From NCBI RefSeq assembly GCF_031127835.1, contig NZ_JARXHX010000006.1, positions 124,001 to 188,000 of the forward strand: a stretch of DNA of 64,000 bases. Reading direction: 5' to 3'. The translations under genes were made by a program, and so were the position numbers. Shown here piece after piece: positions 49,328 to 58,896 of the stretch. Position 1 is the stretch's first letter. The number at the start of each line of letters is the position of its first letter. Origin of the DNA: Pelagicoccus sp. SDUM812002. Its GTDB lineage: Bacteria; Verrucomicrobiota; Verrucomicrobiia; Opitutales; Opitutaceae. The notes beneath the pieces were generated by a model. It made no database searches, was not told the DNA's origin, and saw nothing but the letters and a program-made list of their open reading frames with translations.

Positions 49328-51310
49328 TTAAGGATTCAGGAGCTCGATAAACTGAGCCTCGTTCAATATCTCAATACCGCGCCGTTTCGCGTCGGAAAGC
49401 TTACTCCCTGGAGAGCTTCCAACAACGAGGTAGTCACACTCAGCTGTTAGTGACTGAAAGGCTAACGCTCCCTTCTCCTGAAGTTGATCCATTGCCTCCG
49501 AACGGGTCATCGATTCAAGTTTTCCCGTGAAGGCGAAGGTCTTTCCGAACAGCTTCGAATTACCTAAATCGTCCGTATCATAAGATTGAGTACAAACGTC
49601 CATGCTCAAGAGGCGACTAAACTCCGCTCGACGCGACGGATTAGCGAAATAATCCGCCATTCGCATCCTCTCCCAGTCTCCAACCTGAAGGTCCTCGAAG
49701 TCCTGCAAATCATCTAGCTTGGTCAGCGCCCGCGCAACTCGCTTGGCCCGCACTTCTCCAATTCCAGGAATTCCTAGTCCATACACGAAACGCCAAAGGT
49801 CCTCCCTTCGACTTGAGTCCCGAGCTGACAAGAGCCGGTCCGCCGTCACCGCCCCCACGTAATCGAGTTTTTCGAAACTCTCTCTATCGAGTTCATAAAT
49901 CCCTGCTATATCGTTCACTAGCCCCTTGTCCACCAATGCCCCCAGAGTCGCCGCGCCCCAGCCTTCCATGTTAACCGCCTCTCGCGAAACAAAGTGCTCG
50001 AGCCGACGCTTAATCCGCTCAGGGCAGCTATCCGCCAAACAATAGACCTTGGCCCCGCTGTCGCTACCCGTCAGCCCCGCTCCACAGGTTGGACAGGTCT
50101 TAGGACGAACGAACGGACGACTTGCCGGATCCCGTTTCGCATAATTTACCCCCATCACTTGAGGTATGATCTCGCCAGCCTTCTTCAAAAACACGGTGTC
50201 TCCAATACGAAGGTCCAGCTTCTCTACCTCGTTGAAATTATGTAAGCTAGCCCGCTCGATAAGGCTTCCTGAAATCTTCACTGCCTCTAACTCCGCCACT
50301 GGCGTCAGCGCTCCGCTTCTCCCTACTTGCAAGGTCACTCCCAACAAATTCGTCTCCACCAAAGCTCCCGTAGCTTTGTATGCGATGGCCCAATACGGAG
50401 CTTCGCGGCTTTCCCCGAGCTTTTGTTGCGTTTCAAAGGAGTCTACCTTGACCACCGATCCATCCGTCGCAAATGGCAAAGACAAACGCTCCTCCTGCAT
50501 CGCTTGCACAGCCGAAAGCAACGAATTCTCTCCTTCCGCTTCCAAGCGCTCCGACAAGATAGGCAGCCCCCACTCGGCAGCCAAATCGTAGAACTGCGCT
50601 TGGCTCGAGGGAGCATCCTCGATCGGATCGAACAGGCCTAGGCCGAAAAAAACGATAGACAAGCGCCGCCCCTTCACTGCTCCCGGATCGCTCAACTTAG
50701 CCGATCCCGCTGCCAAGGTCCTCGGGTGGGCGAAGGCTTCTTCGCCCCTAGCGATTCTGCCTTCATTAACCTTCCTAAAATCCTCGAAGGTCACGAAAAT
50801 TTCGCCACGCAGTTCAACCCGCTCGGGCAAGGAACTCCCGGCAAGACGCCGCGGAAAACCATCGATACTCAACACGTTCTCCGAAATCTCCTCGCCAACC
50901 GTCCCATTGCCACGCGTGACCGCGCGGACGAACTCTCCGTTTTCGTAAAGCACGCTTACAGCCATGCCATCGATCTTAGGTTCAATGGAATAGCGGATTT
51001 CGGCTTCGCCCGCTGCCTCCACGATCCGATTATGAAAGCCTATCAATTCAGATTCTGAATACGCCTTCTCTAGGCTCAGCATGGGAGCGAAATGTCGAGC
51101 TTGGGAGAAACCTCCCTGGCGATCGTCGCCGACAGCATCTGCCTCATCTCTCCCTTCGAACAAATTGTTTAGGCGAATAAACTCCCGTTTCAGGGCATCA
51201 TACTGAGCATCGCTGATTTCAGGAGTCGCCTTTTTGTAGTAGAGGTCATCGTGATACGTGATCTCCTCCTTTAGCTGGAGCCAGCGTTCCTTCTCGTCTG
51301 AAACCTCCAT
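49328..51310 (-). CDS. ligA: NAD-dependent DNA ligase
   Basis: A 660-residue ligase with full domain order: Ia domain (KERWLQLKEEITYHDDLYYK), adenylation domain with the nucleophile lysine in SIEPKIDGMAVSVLYENG, OB fold, zinc finger CPTCGAGL and CLADSCPERIK, helix-hairpin-helix repeats (LGIPGIGEVRAKRVAR) and a C-terminal BRCT domain (about the last 75 residues; GKTFAFTGKLESMTRSEA). I list ATG 51310. The frame remains open upstream to a GTG at 51427, which would add 39 residues with the look of a signal peptide. No Shine-Dalgarno precedes either. The cytoplasmic form is the more economical reading. Confidence 0.93.
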   Translation of the reverse strand: MEVSDEKERWLQLKEEITYHDDLYYKKATPEISDAQYDALKREFIRLNNLFEGRDEADAVGDDRQGGFSQARHFAPMLSLEKAYSESELIGFHNRIVEAAGEAEIRYSIEPKIDGMAVSVLYENGEFVRAVTRGNGTVGEEISENVLSIDGFPRRLAGSSLPERVELRGEIFVTFEDFRKVNEGRIARGEEAFAHPRTLAAGSAKLSDPGAVKGRRLSIVFFGLGLFDPIEDAPSSQAQFYDLAAEWGLPILSERLEAEGENSLLSAVQAMQEERLSLPFATDGSVVKVDSFETQQKLGESREAPYWAIAYKATGALVETNLLGVTLQVGRSGALTPVAELEAVKISGSLIERASLHNFNEVEKLDLRIGDTVFLKKAGEIIPQVMGVNYAKRDPASRPFVRPKTCPTCGAGLTGSDSGAKVYCLADSCPERIKRRLEHFVSREAVNMEGWGAATLGALVDKGLVNDIAGIYELDRESFEKLDYVGAVTADRLLSARDSSRREDLWRFVYGLGIPGIGEVRAKRVARALTKLDDLQDFEDLQVGDWERMRMADYFANPSRRAEFSRLLSMDVCTQSYDTDDLGNSKLFGKTFAFTGKLESMTRSEAMDQLQEKGALAFQSLTAECDYLVVGSSPGSKLSDAKRRGIEILNEAQFIELLNP

Positions 51311-51478
51311 GGCCGACGACGCAAGCGCTTGCGCGGCCTTGTCGGGAAGGGCTGAGGAGAAGGATACAATTAACGAAACGGCCAGCGTAGCAACCAGCCG
51401 GCCAAGACAAATGGGGTAACAGTCCACGAGGCTTATCCCATCAATTTGCCCCCTATTCGCAACGGAAAAATAGCATTG

Positions 51479-52219
51479 TTAGGCGTCCAACCCATTTGGT
51501 TCCAGCAACTCCCCCGCAGCTGTGATCGCTTGCTTAAACGCCTCCGGGTCGTCTGGCGAAACCACTATCCGCTTCTTGCCAAAAGCGAGCACCACCGTCT
51601 TGCCCTTATCTGTAACGTACGCCCGAAAAAAGCCCAACACCCCATTTCGAAATAGGCCGATCGATCCAAATACTCCCTCAAACCCGACCACCTTCATCGC
51701 ACCCATCATCGCATGCGGAACCACTCTCACCTCCGACAACTCAGTCAACGGATACTTCATCGACCAGCCTAACCGATGGATCATCAGCAACCCACCTTTC
51801 ACGCTGTACCCCCCTACCGAAGCCATCATACAGAAAACCGAGATCCCGATCGGAAACAACAAACCCAACACCACCAGGCCCTCGCGCTCCTGACGAAACG
51901 CATCGGTCAGCCAAAGCATAAGCGCCGAGACCGAGTAAATAAAAACGAAGAAGCCCACTGTAGTCACCTTGAGCTGCTTGCTCCACAGAGCCGGAAAGTG
52001 ATTGCGGCGTCCGGCACCGCTCAACTCCTCCACCTCGATAGCAAGTGCATCCGCCAAAAGTCTCAAAGTCGCCAGTGAAGGGTCCTGACCTCTCTCTATT
52101 CTTTGTACGGTCCTTGTGCTCGTCCCTGACCGCTCAGCCAACTGCTCTTGAGTCCATGAGCGCTTTAGCCGCTCGAGTTTAATACGCTCTCCGCAATTCA
52201 TAATTTGTTGCTCGTCCAT
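51479..52219 (-). CDS. XRE-family regulator with membrane domain
   Basis: A 246-residue protein. The N-terminal 65 residues form a Cro/XRE helix-turn-helix (ERLKRSWTQEQLAERSGTST, RTVQRIERGQDPSLATLRLL). Two hydrophobic segments follow (VTTVGFFVFIYSVSALMLWL and LVVLGLLFPIGISVFCM), and the C-terminal part is a PH-like beta domain (LTELSEVRVVPHAMMGAMK). It is divergent from the GH115 gene with 220 bp between, so it may regulate it, though such regulators are also found without linked targets. It may start six codons later. Confidence 0.8.
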   Translation of the reverse strand: MDEQQIMNCGERIKLERLKRSWTQEQLAERSGTSTRTVQRIERGQDPSLATLRLLADALAIEVEELSGAGRRNHFPALWSKQLKVTTVGFFVFIYSVSALMLWLTDAFRQEREGLVVLGLLFPIGISVFCMMASVGGYSVKGGLLMIHRLGWSMKYPLTELSEVRVVPHAMMGAMKVVGFEGVFGSIGLFRNGVLGFFRAYVTDKGKTVVLAFGKKRIVVSPDDPEAFKQAITAAGELLEPNGLDA

Positions 52220-52439
52220 GCCTTAGACGCTATCGAGAAAAAGCGAAACCGTCCACGACAGCAACCCGACAAAACGCAGACACGGACCCGACTTCCTACC
52301 GAAAACACGCAATTCAAGGACATTTCCCCGAAACGTTAGCCAACTTGCCCAGCACACAGAAACTCCAGAAAAATGGATCTCTGACTGGCAGAAGACTTTA
52401 AGCTGCCCCTGCATCCCTACCTTTCTAGGCTCGTCCACT

Positions 52440-54998
52440 ATGCTCCGTTACTTCTCTTTTTTTTGCGCCCTTTCCGCAATTGTCACCGGGCAGGCGGCTC
52501 CAGACTGGATTAGCGCCACCCAACGAGAGAACGCCTTCCCCATCGCGAGTCGCGGAAAAGTTGCGAGCATCCACTTCGCGAGCGAAGACGCAACCGTCGT
52601 ATCCATCGCTGCAACACATCTAGCCCAAGACATCGAAGCCGTTACCGGACGCAAAACAGAGCTCAACCCGCAAAAAAAAGGCCCTAAGATTTTCATCGGC
52701 ACACTAGGGCAAAGCTCCCTCATCGAATCGCTCGATCTCGCCGGACACATCGACCTCGAGCAACTCGAAGGCCGTTGGGAAAGCTTCCTCATCGCTACCT
52801 TCCCTGATCCAAATTCCAGAGGAACGACTGCCCTAGCCATTGTCGGCAGCGATCGTCGAGGAACTGCCTACGGAGTCTACGAACTCAGCCAAGCCATCGG
52901 AGTTTCACCATGGAATTGGTGGGCCGACGTACCCGCAAAAAAGAGTTCCAATTTGTGGGTAAAGTCCGGGACCCAACGATTCGGACCGCCTTCCGTGAAG
53001 TATCGCGGTATCTTCATCAACGACGAGGATTGGGGGCTCCATCCCTGGGCCGCCCACACATTCGATCCTCAGCTGGGTGATATCGGACCCAAGACCTACG
53101 AAAAAGTTTTCGAACTCCTTCTCCGCCTCAAGGCCAACACGCTGTGGCCTGCCATGCACGAAGTCACGAAAGCCTTCAATTCGTATCCAGAAAACAAACG
53201 CATCGCCGACGACTTCGCAATCGTGATGGGCTCCTCCCACGCGGAACCTCTTCTTCGGAACAACGTAACCGAATGGTCGGAGCCCAAATCCCATTTCAAC
53301 TTCTCAACTCACTCGAAAGAAGTTACCGCCTACTGGGAGACCCGTGTCGAACAAAACGCGCCGTATGAAAACATCTATACACTGGGCATGCGCGGCATCC
53401 ACGACTCCGGCATGACCGGAGCATCCACAATGCAGGATAAAGTCGACGCCCTCAGCAAGATTTTCAAAACCCAGCGCGAGCTACTCGCCAATCACGTTTC
53501 GCCAGATATTGAAGCCGTTCCCCAGGCCTTCACTCCCTACAAGGAAGTGCTAGAAATCTATCGAGCTGGACTGGAAGTGCCCGAGGAAGTCGCCCTCGTC
53601 TGGCCTGACGACAACCACGGCTACATTCGCTACCTTCCCAACGAAGCCGAACGTAAACGCAGAGGTGGTTCTGGTGTCTACTATCACCTTTCCTATCTTG
53701 GATCTCCCCTTGCCTACCTGTGGCTTTGCACCACGCCACCTCCGCTCATTTGGACCGAGATGAACAAGGCCTACCAGTTGGGAGCTCGAAACATTTGGAT
53801 AGCCAATGTCGGAGACATCAAACCTGCTGAAAAGGAGACGGAGCTGTTCCTGCAAATGGCTTGGGATATCGATCGTTGGAGTTTGGATACACTTCCCGAC
53901 TTCCTAGAAACGTGGGCCGCTCGAGAGTTCGGCTCCCAGCACGCCACTGCGATAGCTGAAATCTTGGACGCGTACTATCAACTCAACTACCAGCGGCGCC
54001 CCGAACACTTGCAGTGGTGGCTCCCTCACACCCGTGTCCGCTCCAGTACCCTAAACGGTGCCGAAACCAAAGCTCGCGTCCAAGCTTTCAGCGAACTCGT
54101 TCGATCCACCGATGCTATCGGGAAAGCCCTCCCAAGCGACGCGCAAGACGCCTTTTTCCAACTCGTAGCCTATCCCGTCAAAGCCTCTGCCTACGCCAAC
54201 CTTCGCTACTTCCACGCCGAGCAACACAGCCGCAATTTTAACCAAAATCCTTTGGCCGCTCGCGAACATGCCGCCCGCTCTCGCGAGGCCGACGCCCAGG
54301 TGATCGCGCTCACCCGCCACTACAACCAAGAACTGGCGGGCGGAAAATGGCGACGCATGATGTCCGAAGAACCAGCAGACGCTATGTGGCGCTCTTATCG
54401 AGCCTCCCCCATTCCTCTGCCAAGCGAAGCGATGGCTCGCTCGAAGAAGGAGACTATCATCCCTACCTCGGATTTGTCATTCCTGCCAAATCCATCTCAA
54501 GAGACCTTCATCGCCATCGAAGCAGAAGCAGTTTCTGGTAAGCGTGATTTGGATTCAGTTCGCTGGGACACCGTTCCCGGTCTAGGCCGCATCGGCGATA
54601 GCGTTTTAGCCGGACCCCCTGACGCAGCGACCATTCCGCTTGGCGAACCGTCTCCGTATCTTGAATACGAATTCGAAATCCACGAGAGCGGTGACTACAA
54701 CCTGCAGGCAGAACTCATTCCAAGTTTTCCACTCAACGGCCAATCCGAACTCCGCTTCGCCTTCTCTATCGACGATGGCGATCCTCAGCTCATGAGCGTC
54801 GCGAGAACGGTAAACGACAACGCTTGGAAACAAGCTGTCCTCACCGCTCAGGTCACCGTAAACGCTTCCGGAACCCTTCGTCTAGACGACGGTAAACACC
54901 TATTGCGTCTCTACTTCGTGGATCCGGGCGTATCGATCGACCGAATTTTCCTGACTAGAGGAGAACCTAGCAACAGCTTCTTCGGACCACGCGACTAG
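52440..54998 (+). CDS. Secreted GH115 alpha-glucuronidase
   Basis: An 852-residue exported enzyme of glycoside hydrolase family 115, which releases (4-O-methyl)-glucuronic acid from internal and terminal xylose of glucuronoxylan. A signal peptide ends near QAAP. Family segments include SDRRGTAYGVYELSQAIGVS, PWNWWADVPAKK, KYRGIFINDEDWGLHPWA, KANTLWPAMHEVTKAFN, VMGSSHAEPLLRNN, YTLGMRGIHDSGM and WPDDNHGYIRYLP. The C-terminal about 150 residues form a beta-rich module typical of these enzymes. A xylose-type ABC transporter lies about 1.2 kb downstream, beyond rsgA, in the opposite orientation. Confidence 0.92.
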   Translation: MLRYFSFFCALSAIVTGQAAPDWISATQRENAFPIASRGKVASIHFASEDATVVSIAATHLAQDIEAVTGRKTELNPQKKGPKIFIGTLGQSSLIESLDLAGHIDLEQLEGRWESFLIATFPDPNSRGTTALAIVGSDRRGTAYGVYELSQAIGVSPWNWWADVPAKKSSNLWVKSGTQRFGPPSVKYRGIFINDEDWGLHPWAAHTFDPQLGDIGPKTYEKVFELLLRLKANTLWPAMHEVTKAFNSYPENKRIADDFAIVMGSSHAEPLLRNNVTEWSEPKSHFNFSTHSKEVTAYWETRVEQNAPYENIYTLGMRGIHDSGMTGASTMQDKVDALSKIFKTQRELLANHVSPDIEAVPQAFTPYKEVLEIYRAGLEVPEEVALVWPDDNHGYIRYLPNEAERKRRGGSGVYYHLSYLGSPLAYLWLCTTPPPLIWTEMNKAYQLGARNIWIANVGDIKPAEKETELFLQMAWDIDRWSLDTLPDFLETWAAREFGSQHATAIAEILDAYYQLNYQRRPEHLQWWLPHTRVRSSTLNGAETKARVQAFSELVRSTDAIGKALPSDAQDAFFQLVAYPVKASAYANLRYFHAEQHSRNFNQNPLAAREHAARSREADAQVIALTRHYNQELAGGKWRRMMSEEPADAMWRSYRASPIPLPSEAMARSKKETIIPTSDLSFLPNPSQETFIAIEAEAVSGKRDLDSVRWDTVPGLGRIGDSVLAGPPDAATIPLGEPSPYLEYEFEIHESGDYNLQAELIPSFPLNGQSELRFAFSIDDGDPQLMSVARTVNDNAWKQAVLTAQVTVNASGTLRLDDGKHLLRLYFVDPGVSIDRIFLTRGEPSNSFFGPRD

Positions 54999-55002
54999 AG
55001 AC

Positions 55003-56127
55003 CTACTCGCTTGCTCCATCAAGTAGGTCGCGGGATCGGTTCGCGTTCTTCTGCCGCCGCGTCTTGCCCTTCTTGGCCACGCCTTCCTTGACGTTGACCT
55101 GACGGCGTCGCGCCGCGATCGCCTTGTCTCGAGCTTCGCGACGAGCTTTGGCCACCATGTGCTCTTGACTGAGCTTGAGAAACTGCTCGTAGCGACTCAC
55201 AGCCAGCGTTCCCTCCTTTATCGCCGCTTCGATAGCGCAACCGGGTTCCCCTTGATGCCGACAATTGCGAAATTTGCACTGCGACATCAACGCCTCAACA
55301 TCTTCGAAAGTCTTGTCTACACCATCGCCTTCGCCAGTCAATTGCAACTCCCGCATGCCAGGCAGGTCGATCAGAACACCTCCACTAGGGATCGGCTGAA
55401 GCTCCCGCCACGTCGTGGTATGCCGCCCTCGTCCATCCGCCGCACGATTCTGCTGCGTGAGCAATCGCTCCTCGCCGAGAAAGGCGTTAACGAGAGATGA
55501 TTTACCAACACCGGACGAACCCAAAAGTGCTACTGTCTTTCCTTTTCCGATGTATTCAAAAAGGCAATCTAAGGTAGAGCGATCATGAGCACTAACGGCA
55601 TGCACCGGTACTTCGCCAGCGACTGCCCGCACCTCGATGAGAATCTCCTCCAAATCGTCTCTTAAGTCTGCCTTATTAAGCACGATCACAAGCTCGCGGC
55701 GACTGTTCCAAGCGAGACTTAGATAGCGTTGGATACGTGCGGTGTTGAAGTCCAAGTCCAAACCCGTCACCAGAAAGAGCGAATCGAAGTTGGCCACGAT
55801 GGACTGGTGCCGCGTACCGTCTCCCACTGCCTTACGTTCGAACAAGCTAAAACGAGGTAGAAAATTCCGAACCAAAAAATCTTCGCTATTTTCGACCTTT
55901 TCGAGAGCGAGCCAGTCACCAACGGTTGGATACGCCGCCGAATCCATCTTACCCAAACGCTCGATGCCCGGTAGACGAGCGATCGAGGACGATTCCCCCG
56001 TGCTTACAACGTACTCGCCGCGGTTTTCGCGAACTACCCGGGCAAGTGTAAGCGTACCGTCGTCGACGGCCTCGAAATCCTGCTGGATCTTATCGTTCCA
56101 GCCCAAGTCTACTAAGCTCAATGTCAT
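55003..56127 (-). CDS. rsgA: Ribosome small subunit-dependent GTPase RsgA
   Basis: A 374-residue circularly permuted GTPase that acts in late 30S maturation. G4 (LNKADL) precedes G1 (GSSGVGKSSLVNAFLG) and G3 (DLPGMREL), the defining permutation. The OB domain covers about 20-110, and the zinc knuckle CKFRNCRHQGEPGC is in the C-terminal third. A basic Lys/Arg-rich tail ends the protein. I chose the ATG at 56127; an upstream in-frame ATG adds 11 residues. Convergent with GH115 with 4 bp between stops. Confidence 0.94.
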   Translation of the reverse strand: MTLSLVDLGWNDKIQQDFEAVDDGTLTLARVVRENRGEYVVSTGESSSIARLPGIERLGKMDSAAYPTVGDWLALEKVENSEDFLVRNFLPRFSLFERKAVGDGTRHQSIVANFDSLFLVTGLDLDFNTARIQRYLSLAWNSRRELVIVLNKADLRDDLEEILIEVRAVAGEVPVHAVSAHDRSTLDCLFEYIGKGKTVALLGSSGVGKSSLVNAFLGEERLLTQQNRAADGRGRHTTTWRELQPIPSGGVLIDLPGMRELQLTGEGDGVDKTFEDVEALMSQCKFRNCRHQGEPGCAIEAAIKEGTLAVSRYEQFLKLSQEHMVAKARREARDKAIAARRRQVNVKEGVAKKGKTRRQKNANRSRDLLDGASE

Positions 56128-56230
56128 GCGTCTTCTCGCAGCACAAAAGTACCGCAACATTCAAAAGGCGGCAACTACAACGTAAATGCCAACTCGAACC
56201 AAGCACAATGAGAGTTCTAAAGAGCGAGCC

Positions 56231-57358
56231 TTAGCTCTTGTTCATACGAACATCCATCCACACCGCTAGGGTTAGTACCACACCACGGGCGATGAATTTG
56301 GTAGCGGGATCGACCGACATCAACGTCATGCCGTTAAGCAGAGAGGCCATGATCAACGATCCTGCGAGTACACCCATGACCGTTCCCTTCCCACCCTTGA
56401 GGCTGACTCCACCGATCACACAAGCGGCGATCGCGTCGAGCTCCATCAAATCTCCCACGGAGGAGGTTGAGGACCCTGCATAGGACGTTTGCAGAAGTCC
56501 CGTCACTCCCACTAAAAGACCAGCGATGGCAAAAGCTCCGATGGTTACCTTCGCCACCGGAACACCCGAAATGTGCGCCGCTTCTTCATTGCCTCCGATC
56601 GCGTAGAGATATCGCCCAAACTTGAGATGCTGCGTCAGAACGTAAATCCCGACTGCGATCACTCCGAGAATGATCGCCGAGAGAGGTATTCCGCGATACT
56701 CAATCAAAACGGTGGTGGCGATGAACAAGCAAATCGCAGTTATGAAAAACTTGTAGAACGCGACCTCTACATCCTCGAGCTGGAAGTTGTGCAGCTTACG
56801 ACTGGCCCTGGCCCGCATCGAAGCATAGCCAAGAGCAACCACTACGAACGCAGTCAAGACGTAGCTAGCAGTCGGGCTAAGGTATTGTGTCGTTAAAATT
56901 GAATACAGGTTTTCCTTGCCGCCTTGCACGATCGGAACCGTGGATGTATCGATCACGTTCCAGAACAATCCTTTGAAGATCAGCAGGCCTCCTAAAGTCA
57001 CGATGAATGCGGGAACGCGTTCCTTGACGATCAAGGTTCCCATCGCCGTCCAAATGGCGACGGCCGCTAACAAGGCTATCGTCATAGCTACCGGAGCGGG
57101 CAATCCGTATTGAGTTGTCAATACAGCCGCGATACCACCGAACAACCCGATACCGCTACCGATCGCCAAATCGATGTGCCCGCAGACGATAATCAATAGA
57201 ACCCCCAAGGCGGCGACCGCTGTAGTGGAAATTTCAATCGTCAGCATCGACAGGTTTCGAGAGCCCAAGTAGGATGGGTTCATGACCGCGAAGAAGGCCC
57301 ATATGCCAACGATGGCAAAAAAGAGTGTGTAGTCCCGAATCGAAAACTTTTTGGTCAT
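56231..57358 (-). CDS. xylH: Sugar ABC transporter permease (XylH type)
   Basis: A 375-residue integral membrane protein with about ten hydrophobic segments, e.g. STTAVAALGVLLIIVCGHID and LTQHLKFGRYLYAIGGNEEA. The conserved cytoplasmic block AAHISGVPVAKV and the later DAIAACVIGGVSLKGGKG are typical of the RbsC/XylH family. It lies two bases after xylG. Specificity for xylose is inferred from the XylF-like binding protein and the GH115 neighbour; another pentose or hexose is possible. Confidence 0.85.
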   Translation of the reverse strand: MTKKFSIRDYTLFFAIVGIWAFFAVMNPSYLGSRNLSMLTIEISTTAVAALGVLLIIVCGHIDLAIGSGIGLFGGIAAVLTTQYGLPAPVAMTIALLAAVAIWTAMGTLIVKERVPAFIVTLGGLLIFKGLFWNVIDTSTVPIVQGGKENLYSILTTQYLSPTASYVLTAFVVVALGYASMRARASRKLHNFQLEDVEVAFYKFFITAICLFIATTVLIEYRGIPLSAIILGVIAVGIYVLTQHLKFGRYLYAIGGNEEAAHISGVPVAKVTIGAFAIAGLLVGVTGLLQTSYAGSSTSSVGDLMELDAIAACVIGGVSLKGGKGTVMGVLAGSLIMASLLNGMTLMSVDPATKFIARGVVLTLAVWMDVRMNKS

Positions 57359-57360
57359 AG

Positions 57361-58878
57361 CTACTGTCCGATTGCCGCGCTGATGAGCGCTTCCTGATTA
57401 AATTGGTCTTTAGTAAATTCGCCGCCGAGTCGGCCCTCGGAGAGCATAATAATTCTGTCGCTCATGCCCATCAACTCGGGCAATTCGCTGGACACGATAA
57501 TCACCGCCTTCCCCTCGTCGGTGAGGCGATTAATCAGTTCGTAAACTTCAAGCTTCGCGCCCACATCGATACCACGCGTCGGTTCGTCGAGAAAGATGAT
57601 CTCCGGCTCCGAGAGGAGCGCCTTGCCAAGCACCACCTTTTGCTGGTTCCCGCCCGAGAGAGTACCGGTAACTACTTCGAGACTGTGCGCCTTGACGCGT
57701 AGTTGTTTGGTAATGACCTCGTTCCTGCGGAATTCCTTGTTCACGTCAACTAGACCAAGGAACTTGCAAACAGAGTCGATGGATGAGAGCGAAAAGTTGA
57801 AGTTGTTGGACTGCTCAATCACCAGTCCAAATCGTTTGCGGTCCTCCGATACCAGCACCATGCCTGCGTCGATCGCAGCCTTCGGATCCTTGCCTGAGTA
57901 AGGTGCTCCATGCAGAGCAACCGTACCCGACAAACGCGTTCCGTAGGCCCCCATAATGTGCATCAGCACTTCCGTGCGGCCGGCTCCCATCAAACCTCCG
58001 AGACCAAGCACTTCTCCCCTGCGCACGGAAAAGCTGATGCCTTCCAGATCGATAGAGTCCTCTGGACCCTTCACCGACAGGTCGCTCACCTCGAGTAGAC
58101 TCTCGCCAAGGGTTCCTTGACGACGTGGGAACAAGTTATCGATCTCGCGACCGACCATGCATTTTATCACCTGAGTCTGAGTCGTCTTCGCCGTATCCAT
58201 TGTCTGGATCGTCTTGCCGTCTCTCAAGACCGTGATCCTGTCAGATATAGTGAATACCTCATCAAGCTTATGAGAAATGTAGATACACGCGATCCCGCGC
58301 GTCTTCAACTCGCGCAACATGTCGATTAGGATATCGACCTCGTGCTCAGTCAACGCAGCTGTTGGCTCGTCGAGGATGAGAATGTGAGATTCCTTTCGCA
58401 GCGCTTTGACGATTTCTACGAGCTGCTGTTTACCCACTCCGATATCCCCTACGCGCAAAGTCGGATCGATCGCTATGTTGAAACGACGCAGGAGCTCGCT
58501 GGCGTCCATGTACATCTTGTTCCAGTCGATAAGACCACCCTTGGTCGGCTCGTGGCCGAGGTAGATATTCTCCGCCACTGTCATGTCGTTGACCAGGGCC
58601 AGCTCTTGATAGATAACGGCTATCCCCGCCGCCTCTGCGTCGTTGATCCCTTGGAACTTCGCTTCCTCCCCGTCGACATAAAAAGATCCTTCGTAACTTC
58701 CGTGAGTCCAAATCCCGGACAGCGTTTTGATTAAGGTGGACTTGCCCGCGCCGTTCTCTCCGCAAAGGGCATGCACTTCCCCTTTAACCAAGTCGAAGCT
58801 CACCTCGCTGAGAGCCTTAACCCCCGGGAACGTTTTAGTGATATTCTCCGCGTGGAGTACGACGTCTTGCTTCATCAC
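57361..58878 (-). CDS. xylG: Sugar ABC transporter ATPase (XylG type, two ABC domains)
   Basis: A 505-residue fused ATPase. Domain 1 has Walker A GENGAGKSTLIKTLSG, signature VGKQQLVEIVKAL and Walker B LILDEPTAALTEHE. Domain 2 has a degenerate Walker A GLMGAGRTEVLMHIMG, signature LSGGNQQKVVLGKAL and Walker B IFLDEPTRGIDVGAK. This asymmetry is normal for the RbsA/XylG/MglA group. The start could be the second Met. It lies between xylF and xylH with short gaps. Confidence 0.9.
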   Translation of the reverse strand: MMKQDVVLHAENITKTFPGVKALSEVSFDLVKGEVHALCGENGAGKSTLIKTLSGIWTHGSYEGSFYVDGEEAKFQGINDAEAAGIAVIYQELALVNDMTVAENIYLGHEPTKGGLIDWNKMYMDASELLRRFNIAIDPTLRVGDIGVGKQQLVEIVKALRKESHILILDEPTAALTEHEVDILIDMLRELKTRGIACIYISHKLDEVFTISDRITVLRDGKTIQTMDTAKTTQTQVIKCMVGREIDNLFPRRQGTLGESLLEVSDLSVKGPEDSIDLEGISFSVRRGEVLGLGGLMGAGRTEVLMHIMGAYGTRLSGTVALHGAPYSGKDPKAAIDAGMVLVSEDRKRFGLVIEQSNNFNFSLSSIDSVCKFLGLVDVNKEFRRNEVITKQLRVKAHSLEVVTGTLSGGNQQKVVLGKALLSEPEIIFLDEPTRGIDVGAKLEVYELINRLTDEGKAVIIVSSELPELMGMSDRIIMLSEGRLGGEFTKDQFNQEALISAAIGQ

Positions 58879-58896
58879 GATACGTGGGAAGTCGCC

